A DNA stretch of 64,000 nucleotides from Neobacillus novalis NBRC 102450. GTDB lineage: Bacteria; Bacillota; Bacilli; Bacillales; Cytobacillaceae. The DNA lies in assembly GCF_001591805.1 (NCBI RefSeq), contig NZ_BCVP01000032.1, positions 1-64,000 of the forward strand, given 5' to 3'. Under the pieces are notes generated by a model, which saw nothing but the letters and a program-made list of their open reading frames with translations, was not told where the DNA came from and ran no database searches. Shown piece after piece: positions 50,330-59,062 of the stretch (the first letter of the stretch is position 1; each line of letters begins with the position of its first letter). A program made the translations under genes and the position numbers.

Positions 50330-51865
50330 TTAGTGTTTAAAATGCCTTACCCCGGTAAACACCATTGCAATCCCATATTCATCTGCTTTTTTAATCGAAT
50401 CCTCGTCACGAATCGAACCGCCCGGCTGAATTATCGCGGTAATTCCTGCCTTTGCTGCCGCTTCGACGGTATCGTCCATTGGAAAAAAGGCATCGGAAGC
50501 GAGTGCGGCACCTTCAGCTTTTTTACCTGCCTGCTTCAAAGCAATATCAGCGGCCCCGACGCGGTTCATCTGCCCGGCGCCAATTCCAATCGTCATGTCT
50601 TCATTAGCGACAACAATTGCATTCGACTTCACATGTTTGACAACCTTCCAGCCCAACTTTAATGCTTCCCACTCGGCAGGAGTCGGCTGTCTTTTCGTAG
50701 GAACCTTGATTTCGGCATCATCCAATGTGAACAGGTCTTGCTCCTGAACAAGTAATCCTCCCTCAATTGAGGTCAGTTTCAGCTCAGATTTTTTCACACT
50801 AGAAAATGGAATCGTTAACAGGCGCAGATTCTTTTTCGCTGTTAAAATCGCTAACGCTTCGTCGGAGTACGATGGCGCAATAATAATCTCAAGGAATATT
50901 TCATGGAGCTTTGCTGCCGTTTCTGCATCCACTTCACGGTTAAAGGCAATGATACCGCCAAAAATGGAAACAGGATCGGCTGCAAACGCCTTTGTAAATG
51001 CTTCAAACCCTGTTTTACCAGTACCGACACCACATGGGTTCATATGTTTTACTGCCACTGCCGCTGGTTCCGTAAACTCCTTAACAATTTGCAGTGCCGC
51101 ATCAGCATCATTAATATTATTGTAAGAAAGTTCTTTGCCGTGGAGCTGCTCAGCATAAGCAATCGAAAACGATGAACCTAAAGGCTTTTGATAAAATGCA
51201 GCATGCTGATGCGGGTTTTCCCCGTAACGGAGTGTCTGCTTTAATTCATATGTAACCGTTAATTTTTCCGGAGTTGCCTCCTCGGCAAGATTTGTCATGT
51301 AATCCGCAATGAGTGCGTCATAGGCAGCAGTATGGCGGAACACCTTGGCCGCAAGCCTTACCCTCGTTTCAAGCTTTGTTTCGCCTTCAGCTTTCAACTC
51401 CGCAACTACCGTTTCATAATCGGACGGATCGACCACAACGGTGACATATTGGTGATTTTTCGCAGAAGCACGGAGCATCGTTGGACCGCCAATATCTATA
51501 TTTTCAATCGCATCGGCAACCGTTACATCTGGCTTTTCAATCGTTTGCTGGAAAGGATACAGATTGACACAAACAAGCTGAATTGGCTCGATTCCATGTG
51601 CCTCGAGCTGCTTTTGATGTGCTGCATCGTCCTGTTTTGCCAGTAAGCCGCCATGAATCAATGGGTTTAACGTCTTAACCCGCCCTTCGAGAATTTCCGG
51701 AAAGCCGGTAACTTCACTAACACCTAAGACTGGGATTCCCTGCTCCTCCAGCATTTTTTTCGTTCCGCCGGTAGAGATGATTTCAAAGCCAAGGCTGACG
51801 AGCTCTTTCGCAAACTCGCTCACTCCACTTTTATCAGAAACACTAATAAGCGCACGTTTTTTCAT
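50330..51865 (-). CDS. purH: bifunctional AICAR transformylase / IMP cyclohydrolase
   Basis: Last two steps to IMP. 511 residues: the N-terminal MGS-like cyclohydrolase domain (ALISVSDKSGVSEFAKELVSLGFEIISTGGTKKML) and the C-terminal transformylase (RYGENPHQHAAFY, VKHMNPCGVGTGKTGFEAF, DAFFPMDDTVEAAAKAGITAIIQPGGSIRDEDSI). Overlaps purN by 4 nt. Confidence 0.98.
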   Translation of the reverse strand: MKKRALISVSDKSGVSEFAKELVSLGFEIISTGGTKKMLEEQGIPVLGVSEVTGFPEILEGRVKTLNPLIHGGLLAKQDDAAHQKQLEAHGIEPIQLVCVNLYPFQQTIEKPDVTVADAIENIDIGGPTMLRASAKNHQYVTVVVDPSDYETVVAELKAEGETKLETRVRLAAKVFRHTAAYDALIADYMTNLAEEATPEKLTVTYELKQTLRYGENPHQHAAFYQKPLGSSFSIAYAEQLHGKELSYNNINDADAALQIVKEFTEPAAVAVKHMNPCGVGTGKTGFEAFTKAFAADPVSIFGGIIAFNREVDAETAAKLHEIFLEIIIAPSYSDEALAILTAKKNLRLLTIPFSSVKKSELKLTSIEGGLLVQEQDLFTLDDAEIKVPTKRQPTPAEWEALKLGWKVVKHVKSNAIVVANEDMTIGIGAGQMNRVGAADIALKQAGKKAEGAALASDAFFPMDDTVEAAAKAGITAIIQPGGSIRDEDSIKKADEYGIAMVFTGVRHFKH

Positions 51866-52446
51866 CTTGTTTCAACCTCTTCTCTTGTCATCAGCATTTG
51901 TAGTATCTCAGGATACAGTTTGTGTTCAATCACCTGTATTTTCCGTTGCAGGCTTTCATGGGTCTCATTTTTAGCAATCCGTACCCGCTCCTGGACAATA
52001 ATCGGTCCCGTGTCCATGCCTTCGTCGACAAAATGGATGGTGACACCACTCCAATTTGCTTTTGCCGCGAGCGCCTGGCCAATCGCATCTTTGCCTGGAA
52101 ACGCCGGAAGCAACGAAGGATGAATATTCACGATTCGCCCTTCATACTCCTTAAGCAGTGTTGACCCAATTAAGCGCATATACCCGGCCAGCACAATTAA
52201 ATCAACGTTATTATCTTTTAGCAGCATGGCTATTTCCGCTTCGTAGTCTGCTTTACTTAGATAGTCCTTTGCGCAAAAAACAAAAGCGGGAATGCCTGCC
52301 TCTTTGGCTCTTTCAGTAACGTACGCACCCTGTTTGTCGCAAACCAGCAACGAAATATTCGCCTCAAGCTTCCCCTCTTGAACCATCTCGAGGATCGCCT
52401 GAAAATTACTACCGCTTCCTGATGCGAACACTGCAATATTTTTCAT
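51862..52446 (-). CDS. purN: phosphoribosylglycinamide formyltransferase
   Basis: 10-formyl-THF-dependent GAR transformylase. 194 residues: VFASGSGSNFQAILEMV, VLAGYMRLIGSTLL, IVNIHPSLLPAFPGKDAIGQAL with the catalytic His and the aspartate in VDEGMDTGPIIVQERV. Overlaps purM upstream by 4 nt. Confidence 0.97.
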   Translation of the reverse strand: MKNIAVFASGSGSNFQAILEMVQEGKLEANISLLVCDKQGAYVTERAKEAGIPAFVFCAKDYLSKADYEAEIAMLLKDNNVDLIVLAGYMRLIGSTLLKEYEGRIVNIHPSLLPAFPGKDAIGQALAAKANWSGVTIHFVDEGMDTGPIIVQERVRIAKNETHESLQRKIQVIEHKLYPEILQMLMTREEVETR

Positions 52447-53477
52447 CGCCGTCCACCAAAGCCTTTGATGTTCAATCCCGCTTGATCCGTCACGATGCCC
52501 AGTTCATACGCCGTTTCACCAACCTGTTGGAAATGCTCGAGCAAATCAGGCGCATCTTCCTTGTCAACGGCAACGACCATGCCGACTCCCATGTTAAAAA
52601 TATTATACATTTCCTGATAATCGATTTGTCCAGCCTCAGAAATTAATTTAAACACGGAGGGAATATGCCAGTTTTTCTCATTTAATTCTGCGCCAAGTCC
52701 AGCAGGCAGCATCCGCGGAATATTTTCAATAAAACCACCGCCGGTAATATGGGCCATCCCTTTAATTTGGAATTTTTTCAATGCAGACAAAATCGGCTTC
52801 ACGTAGATCTTCGTCGGCTTGAGTAATTCTTCGCCTAATGTACATCCAAGTACATCCACAAACTCGATTAACGACCAATTGTTAAACACTTTTCTGACAA
52901 GCGAGTAGCCATTGCTGTGAATGCCGCTTGAAGCGAGGCCGATTAGTACGTCACCTGGTGCGATGGTTTCGCCGGTAATTAACGCCGGCTTTTCACACGC
53001 ACCTACCGAAAATCCGGCAAGATCGTACTCATCCTCCCGATAGAGCCCCGGCATTTCAGCTGTTTCGCCACCAATTAAGGCACAGCCAGCCTGCTCGCAG
53101 CCATCAGCAATCCCCTTGACAATCGCCTCGATCTTTTCAGGAACTGCCTTGCCGCACGCAATATAATCTAAAAAGTAAAGCGGCTCTGCCCCTTGAACAA
53201 CGATATCATTGACACACATCGCGACCGCATCAATGCCAATCGTGTCATGACGATCCATCATGAAGGCGATCATTAGCTTCGTGCCCACGCCATCGGTGCC
53301 TGACACCAATACTGGTTCTTTTAACCCGAGCACGGATAGGTCAAACATGCCGCCAAAGCCGCCCAGGCTTCCAAAGACGCCGGACCTGGCTGTTCGCTGT
53401 ACATGCTTTTTCATTCTCTCAACCGCTTCATAACCCGCCTCAATGTTCACACCAGCTTGTTTATACGCATTCGCCAC
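52443..53477 (-). CDS. purM: phosphoribosylformylglycinamidine cyclo-ligase
   Basis: AIR synthetase. 344 residues; GGFGGMFDLSVLGLKEPVLVSGTDGVGTKLMIAF and IGGETAEMPGLYREDEYDLAGFSVG are family signatures. GTG at 53477 is the likely start (relatives begin ANAYKQAGV) with GAGG just upstream; the longer frame overlaps purF and is unsupported. Confidence 0.97.
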   Translation of the reverse strand: MANAYKQAGVNIEAGYEAVERMKKHVQRTARSGVFGSLGGFGGMFDLSVLGLKEPVLVSGTDGVGTKLMIAFMMDRHDTIGIDAVAMCVNDIVVQGAEPLYFLDYIACGKAVPEKIEAIVKGIADGCEQAGCALIGGETAEMPGLYREDEYDLAGFSVGACEKPALITGETIAPGDVLIGLASSGIHSNGYSLVRKVFNNWSLIEFVDVLGCTLGEELLKPTKIYVKPILSALKKFQIKGMAHITGGGFIENIPRMLPAGLGAELNEKNWHIPSVFKLISEAGQIDYQEMYNIFNMGVGMVVAVDKEDAPDLLEHFQQVGETAYELGIVTDQAGLNIKGFGGRR

Positions 53478-53482
53478 GGTCC

Positions 53483-54883
53483 TCAACCCCTTTGATAATA
53501 GTATTGAAGTGTATCGGGATAAATTTCTGTTGGGTAATTTCCGGTAAAGCAGCCAAGGCAATAGCCGTCGTCCTGCCCAAGCGCTTCGACCATGCCGCCT
53601 ACGCTTAAAAACGTTAATGAATCGGCACCAATGAGGTCGCGAATTTCCTCTACTGATTTATCGGAAGCAATCAATTCTTCCTTAGAAGATGTATCAATCC
53701 CGTAAAAACACGGATTTTTTATCGGAGGAGAACTAATGACGACATGCACCTCTGCCGCTCCTGCATCTTTCAGCATTTTAACAATTCTTCTGCTTGTCGT
53801 TCCGCGGACGATTGAGTCATCGACCATGATGACGCGTTTTCCTTCTACAACACCGCGAACAGGTGACAGCTTCATTTTTACCCCTTGCTCACGTAAAGAC
53901 TGCGATGGCTGGATAAAGGTCCGTCCGACATAACGGTTTTTGATTAACCCCATTTCATAAGGAATCCCCGCTGCCTCAGCATAGCCGATTGCCGCTGAAA
54001 TACTGGAATCCGGCACCCCGGTCACGACATCTGCATCAATTGGAGCTTCAACAGCCAATTTTTTCCCTAAGTTTTTCCGGGCTGTATGGACATTGACGCC
54101 TTGGATATTACTATCAGGTCTTGAAAAATAAACATACTCCATCATGCAGATCGCTTTTGTCGTACTCATCGCAAAGCGCTCGGATGTGAGCCCATCTTCG
54201 TTTATAATTAACAGTTCTCCTGGCATAATATCGCGGATATATTCGGCTCCGATGACATCAAAGGCACATGTTTCCGACGCGACAACATACGCATCACCGA
54301 GGCAGCCAAGTGAAAGCGGCCTTAGTCCATGGGGATCGAGTGCCACCATTAACTCCGTTTCGGTCATGATTAAATAGGCATAGGCCCCTTTTAACATTGA
54401 AAGCGCATTTTTCACGCGGTCGTTCATATGAGGAAAGCCGCTTCTTCTAATTAAATGGGCCAAAACCTCTGTATCAGAGCTTGTTTGAAAAATACTCCCC
54501 TGTGTTTCAAGCTGATGCTTTAAGGAATTCGCATTAACAAGGTTGCCATTATGAGCAAGTGCCAGGCTTCCGCTTTGCGAATGGAACAAGAGCGGCTGGA
54601 CGTTCTCATAGCCGCCGCCCCCTGCCGTTGCATAACGAACATGGCCGATAGCGGCAGAACCGGTTAATTCCGCCACCGCTTCTGCCGTAAAAATCTCAGA
54701 CACAAGCCCTTCGCCTTTAACCCCTTTCAGTGTTTTTCCATCGGAAACGACGATACCGGTTCCTTCCTGGCCGCGGTGCTGCAGGCTATGGAGCCCATAA
54801 TAGGTTAATTGCGCGGCATCCGGATGTCCAAAGACACCAAAGATGCCGCACTCTTCGTTTAATCCCTTGAGTTCAGCAAGCAT
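53483..54883 (-). CDS. purF: amidophosphoribosyltransferase
   Basis: First committed step of purine synthesis. 466 residues. The nucleophile is Cys12 after an 11-residue propeptide (LNEECGIFGVFGHPD), so it is auto-cleaved in B. subtilis. The PRPP loop is VIMVDDSIVRGTTSRRIV, and the iron-sulfur cysteines of the Bacillus enzyme lie in NPCFYGIDTSSKEEL and GYCLGCFTGNYP. 24-nt overlap with purL. Confidence 0.98.
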   Translation of the reverse strand: MLAELKGLNEECGIFGVFGHPDAAQLTYYGLHSLQHRGQEGTGIVVSDGKTLKGVKGEGLVSEIFTAEAVAELTGSAAIGHVRYATAGGGGYENVQPLLFHSQSGSLALAHNGNLVNANSLKHQLETQGSIFQTSSDTEVLAHLIRRSGFPHMNDRVKNALSMLKGAYAYLIMTETELMVALDPHGLRPLSLGCLGDAYVVASETCAFDVIGAEYIRDIMPGELLIINEDGLTSERFAMSTTKAICMMEYVYFSRPDSNIQGVNVHTARKNLGKKLAVEAPIDADVVTGVPDSSISAAIGYAEAAGIPYEMGLIKNRYVGRTFIQPSQSLREQGVKMKLSPVRGVVEGKRVIMVDDSIVRGTTSRRIVKMLKDAGAAEVHVVISSPPIKNPCFYGIDTSSKEELIASDKSVEEIRDLIGADSLTFLSVGGMVEALGQDDGYCLGCFTGNYPTEIYPDTLQYYYQRG

Positions 54884-57084
54884 GGGATCGCCCCTTTCCA
54901 GGCAGCTTTTAATTCATTTATTGAAACCTCAAGTATAGGATCACTTTTTGTTAGAATGCGTAGTGTTGCCGAATCATTCACTTCACCGATAAGGGCTGCT
55001 TCTACTAAGCTTTCGAACTCCGCTTGATGTTCTTCCTTTACGGATAAAAGAAAAAGAGATTGGCTTTCACTGAATAATGCTGTTACATGATTTCCTGTAA
55101 TCGTCACTGCCGCACCTAATGTTTCACTGCCGAATAGGCATTCTGCCAAGGCTACTGCTAAGCCGCCTTCAGACAGGTCATGGGCAGATTGAACTAAACC
55201 TGATCGAATCGCAGCTAGAACTTGTTCTTGCCTTTCTTTTTCTAAATCAATATTTAATTCCGGTGCTTTTCCGGAAATTCTGCCGTTCAACAGCTTTTGC
55301 AGCTCACTGCCGCCAAATTCCGGTTTTGTTTCTCCAACCAGATAAATCAGGTCGCCGCTGTTTTTAAAATATTGTGTTGTAATATGGTCGATGTCAGTTA
55401 CAAGGCCAACCATGCCAATGACAGGTGTTGGATAAATCGCTGTGCCGCTTGTTTCGTTATACAGTGACACGTTTCCGCCGATGACAGGTGTCTCGAGTAC
55501 TCGGCATGCTTCACTAATCCCGTCGGCTGCTTTTTCAATTTGCCAGAATACCTCTGGCTTTTCGGGATTTCCGAAGTTTAGGTTATCGGTAATCGCTAAC
55601 GGCTCGGCACCCGAACAGATAATGTTGCGGGCTGCCTCAGCGACCGCAATTTTTCCGCCGGTTTCCGGATCCAAATATACATAGCGGGAGTTGCAGTCTG
55701 TGGTCATCGCGAGTGCTTTCCGGGTGCCGCGAATCCGGAGGACCGCCGCATCTGAACCTGGAGAGACAACGGTATTGGTGCGGACCATATGGTCGTATTG
55801 CTCATATACCCATTCCTTGCTCGCCACGGTCGGCTGGCTTAATAGTTGTATTAAAGTTTCTTTTACATCATCGACTTGCGGGATTTCCTGTTCCATTGCT
55901 TGGAATTCTTGAAAATAGGACGGTTCTTGTGACGGCTTTTGATAAACGGGTGCATCCTCTGCCAAGGCATCCACCGGTACATCGGCGACTGTTTCGCCGT
56001 TATGGATTAAACGCAAGTTTTTATCATCGGTTACCGTTCCGATGGCCACTGCTTCTAAATCGTATTTTTCAAAAAGCCGGGCGATTTCCGGTTCGCGGCC
56101 TTTCTTAACCACAATCAGCATCCGCTCCTGGGATTCTGACAGCATCATTTCATAGGCGGTCATTCCGGTTTCCCGCTGTGGGACAAGATCCAAATTCATC
56201 TCGATGCCCATTCCTGCCTTGCTTGCCATTTCCGCCGAGGAGCTTGTCAGGCCGGCAGCGCCCATGTCCTGGATTCCGACTAGCGCATCGGATTGAATCA
56301 GCTCTAGACAGGCCTCGAGGAGCAATTTCTCCATAAATGGGTCACCCACTTGAACAGCCGGGCGTTTCTCATCGGATTGCTCGGTTAATTCTTCTGAGGC
56401 AAAGGTGGCACCATGAATTCCGTCGCGGCCTGTCTTCGCCCCTACATACATAACTGTATTGCCTAAGCCGTGCGCTTGGCCTTTTTGAATATCCTTATGA
56501 TCGATAAGGCCGACGCACATCGCATTCACAAGCGGATTTCCCTCGTAGCAAGGCTCGAATTGAATTTCGCCGCCAACAGTTGGAATGCCAATGCAGTTGC
56601 CATACCCTGCGATTCCGGCAACGACTTCTTTAAATAAATAGCGCACCCTCGCGGAATCAAGCTCGCCAAAGCGAAGCGAGTTTAATAGGGCAATTGGACG
56701 GGCTCCCATTGAAAAAACATCACGGATAATGCCGCCGACACCGGTTGCCGCACCTTGATATGGTTCAATCGCTGATGGATGGTTGTGGCTTTCAATTTTA
56801 AAAACAACTGCCTGCCCATCGCCGATATCGACAATCCCCGCGCCTTCACCAGGACCTTGCAGAACTCTTTCGCCGGTTGTCGGGAATTTTTTAAGGACTG
56901 GTTTTGAATTTTTATAGCTGCAGTGTTCCGACCACATCACGGAAAAAAGGCCTGTTTCGGTATAATTGGGGGTGCGGCCAAGGATGGTTTCAATCAATGT
57001 AAATTCTTCATCTGACAAACCCATTTGCTGATATAATTTGTCTGCTTTAATTTGAGTCGGATTTGGTTCAAGCGTTAACAACAT
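54859..57084 (-). CDS. purL: phosphoribosylformylglycinamidine synthase subunit PurL
   Basis: Large subunit of the FGAM synthase that works with PurQ and PurS. 741 residues, two AIRS-like halves: SVMWSEHCSYKNSKPVLKKFPT, VFKIESHNHPSAIEPYQGAATGVGGIIRDVFSMGA and the second-half TTDCNSRYVYLDPETGGKIAVAEAARNI. Small Bacillus form lacking the fused glutaminase. Overlaps purQ by 17 nt. Confidence 0.98.
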   Translation of the reverse strand: MLLTLEPNPTQIKADKLYQQMGLSDEEFTLIETILGRTPNYTETGLFSVMWSEHCSYKNSKPVLKKFPTTGERVLQGPGEGAGIVDIGDGQAVVFKIESHNHPSAIEPYQGAATGVGGIIRDVFSMGARPIALLNSLRFGELDSARVRYLFKEVVAGIAGYGNCIGIPTVGGEIQFEPCYEGNPLVNAMCVGLIDHKDIQKGQAHGLGNTVMYVGAKTGRDGIHGATFASEELTEQSDEKRPAVQVGDPFMEKLLLEACLELIQSDALVGIQDMGAAGLTSSSAEMASKAGMGIEMNLDLVPQRETGMTAYEMMLSESQERMLIVVKKGREPEIARLFEKYDLEAVAIGTVTDDKNLRLIHNGETVADVPVDALAEDAPVYQKPSQEPSYFQEFQAMEQEIPQVDDVKETLIQLLSQPTVASKEWVYEQYDHMVRTNTVVSPGSDAAVLRIRGTRKALAMTTDCNSRYVYLDPETGGKIAVAEAARNIICSGAEPLAITDNLNFGNPEKPEVFWQIEKAADGISEACRVLETPVIGGNVSLYNETSGTAIYPTPVIGMVGLVTDIDHITTQYFKNSGDLIYLVGETKPEFGGSELQKLLNGRISGKAPELNIDLEKERQEQVLAAIRSGLVQSAHDLSEGGLAVALAECLFGSETLGAAVTITGNHVTALFSESQSLFLLSVKEEHQAEFESLVEAALIGEVNDSATLRILTKSDPILEVSINELKAAWKGAIPCLLNSRD

Positions 57085-57751
57085 GTGCTTCCCTCCAAGT
57101 TTTCACAATCGATTGAAACAATTTAAGTCCATCGGCACTGCCGAGCAGCTCATCGACAGCCCTTTCTGGGTGAGGCATCATCCCGAGGACATTGCCTTTT
57201 TCATTGACGATTCCAGCGATATCCTCTAAGCTTCCGTTCGGGTTTTGCTGATAGGTGAACACGATTTGGTTATTGGCTTTTAACTCTGCAAGTGTTTCCT
57301 CGTCGCAATAATAGTTTCCTTCGCCATGGGCGACAGGGATCGAGATGGATTGCCCTTGTTCGTAATCCGCTGTAAACATTGTTCTGTTGGTCTCTATCTT
57401 TAGTTGGACAGGTTTGCAAATAAAGGAAAGGCTCTCATTCCGTCTCATTGCGCCCGGCAGCAGGCCTGCTTCTAAGAGAATTTGAAATCCGTTGCACACG
57501 CCAAGGACTGGCTTGCCGGCTTCAGCCGCTTTGACTACTTCTTTCATCACTTTGCTAAAGCGGGCAATGGCACCTGTGCGAAGGTAATCTCCATAAGAAA
57601 ACCCGCCCGGCAGAAGGATTCCGTCATATTCAGCTAAGCTTTCCGTATCGTGCCAGACATATTCGACTTCTTCTCCAAGTTCATCGCCAATTGCATGAAA
57701 CATATCGACATCACAGTTCGAGCCTGGAAAAACAATTACCGCAAACTTCAC
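57068..57751 (-). CDS. purQ: phosphoribosylformylglycinamidine synthase subunit PurQ
   Basis: Glutaminase subunit. 227 residues, class I amidotransferase: GSNCDVDMFHAIGDELG, LPGGFSYGDYLRTGAIARFS, GVCNGFQILLEAGLLPGA with the nucleophile Cys, and MMPHPERAVDELLG with His and Glu. GTG start at 57751 (AGGAG 11 nt upstream), giving the same N-terminus as relatives. Overlaps purS by 4 nt. Confidence 0.97.
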   Translation of the reverse strand: MKFAVIVFPGSNCDVDMFHAIGDELGEEVEYVWHDTESLAEYDGILLPGGFSYGDYLRTGAIARFSKVMKEVVKAAEAGKPVLGVCNGFQILLEAGLLPGAMRRNESLSFICKPVQLKIETNRTMFTADYEQGQSISIPVAHGEGNYYCDEETLAELKANNQIVFTYQQNPNGSLEDIAGIVNEKGNVLGMMPHPERAVDELLGSADGLKLFQSIVKTWREAHVVNA

Positions 57752-58002
57752 AGGAAGACACACTCCTCTACTTCGTACCGGTAGTCTTCAATCACTGGAT
57801 TTGCGAGGAGGCGCGTGCAAATTTCATTGATGACCTCATCGATGTTGCGCTCTGATTTTTCCACGGTTAATTCCATATATTTGCCGATGCGGACATCGGT
57901 GACTTCTTTGTAATTTAAAGCATGTAGGGATTGAGTTACGGCCTTACCTTGCGGGTCTAATACACTTTCTCTTAACGTGACAAATACCTTTACCTTATAC
58001 AT
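57748..58002 (-). CDS. purS: phosphoribosylformylglycinamidine synthase subunit PurS
   Basis: Small bridging subunit. 84 residues: VKVFVTLRESVLDPQGKAVTQSLHALNY then VTDVRIGKYMELTV. ATG at 58002 after GGAGGTCATC. Overlaps purC by 8 nt. Confidence 0.97.
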   Translation of the reverse strand: MYKVKVFVTLRESVLDPQGKAVTQSLHALNYKEVTDVRIGKYMELTVEKSERNIDEVINEICTRLLANPVIEDYRYEVEECVFL

Positions 58003-58708
58003 GCTGATGACCTCCAAGTTTTGTTAAAATCGTTTCGTAGGCTTCAGTTAAGCTTCCTAAATCACGGCGGAATACATCCTTATCAAGCTTTTCATTTGTC
58101 TGTTGATCCCACAGCCGGCAGGTATCAGGGGATATTTCGTCTGCCAGTAAAATTTGCCCTTTTTCATCTTTGCCGAACTCGAGCTTGAAATCGATAAGGC
58201 GAATGCCGAGTTCATTGAAAAAGCTTGATAAAACTGTATTGATTTCGAGTGCTTTTTCTCGTAAAATTGCTGTTTCTTGGACGGTTGCTACGTTTAACTC
58301 AAGGATGTGATCAACTGTTACGATTGGATCTCCAAGGTCGTCGTTTTTTAGGTAAAATTCAACGAGAGGGGCTGCTAGCCGTTTACCCTCTTCGATTCCC
58401 AATCTTGTTGAGAGGCTTCCCGCCGCGACATTGCGAACGACTACTTCAAGCGGAATAATGGTAACTTTCTTTACCAGCTGCTCGGTGTCGGAAATTTTTT
58501 TGATAAAGTGGGAAGGGATTCCGTGTTCTTGTAGCTTTAAAAATAACAAACTAGTAATCTCATTATTTAGACGGCCTTTACCCGTGATCATTTCTTTTTT
58601 TTGGCCGTTGAATGCGGTCGCTGAATCCTTGTATTCGACTAAAACTGTGTGCTCATCGTTTGTCTTGTAAATTCGCTTTGCTTTTCCTTCATAAAGCAGT
58701 TCCTTCAT
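57995..58708 (-). CDS. purC: SAICAR synthase
   Basis: Phosphoribosylaminoimidazole-succinocarboxamide synthase. 237 residues: LLYEGKAKRIYKTNDEHTVLVEYKDSATAFNGQKK, LEVVVRNVAAGSLSTRLG, LIDFKLEFGKDEKGQILLADEISPDTCRLWD. ATG at 58708 after AAGGAGTG. About 355 bp upstream lies purB; the gap holds a 52-bp phased array. Confidence 0.98.
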   Translation of the reverse strand: MKELLYEGKAKRIYKTNDEHTVLVEYKDSATAFNGQKKEMITGKGRLNNEITSLLFLKLQEHGIPSHFIKKISDTEQLVKKVTIIPLEVVVRNVAAGSLSTRLGIEEGKRLAAPLVEFYLKNDDLGDPIVTVDHILELNVATVQETAILREKALEINTVLSSFFNELGIRLIDFKLEFGKDEKGQILLADEISPDTCRLWDQQTNEKLDKDVFRRDLGSLTEAYETILTKLGGHQHV

Positions 58709-58808
58709 CGTGGGACACTCCTTAATTTGCAATATTGGGAATTTTCGAGCTAGGGGAGTGGGCAGAATCCACCCGTTGCTACCCTTATTCTTTTGTTTGT
58801 CTTCTTTC

Positions 58809-59000
58809 TTTTACCTGGAAGGATGCTTTTTACCCTTTTCGGTCAATGAAACGCTCTTCCTTTTACCGTGGGAGCTGCTTTTTACCCTTTTCGGTCAATG
58901 AAACGCTCTTCCTTTTACCGTGGGGACCGCTTTTTCCCTTTTTCGGTCAATGAAACGCTGTTGCTTTTACCTCGTGAGCCGCTTTTCCTCGTTTTCGGTC
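58809..59000. repeat. 52-bp-phased array, motif CTTTTTACCC...CGGTCAATGAAACGCT (3-4 units)
   Basis: CGGTCAATGAAACGCT occurs at 58840, 58892 and 58944 (52 and 52 bp), and a partial fourth CGGTCA at 58996 (52). TTTTACC elements sit at 58809, 58861, 58913 and again 19 bp later in each unit (58828, 58880), so the inner spacing is 19 + 33, the same as in the array at 17353. It lies between purB and purC and is transcribed with them. Shorter ORFs here are chance readings. Confidence 0.88.
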
Positions 59001-59062
59001 ACATAGAACCTCTCTATGCGACCAGAACTCCATTTTTTCTTCGATGTCAGGCACATAGAACC

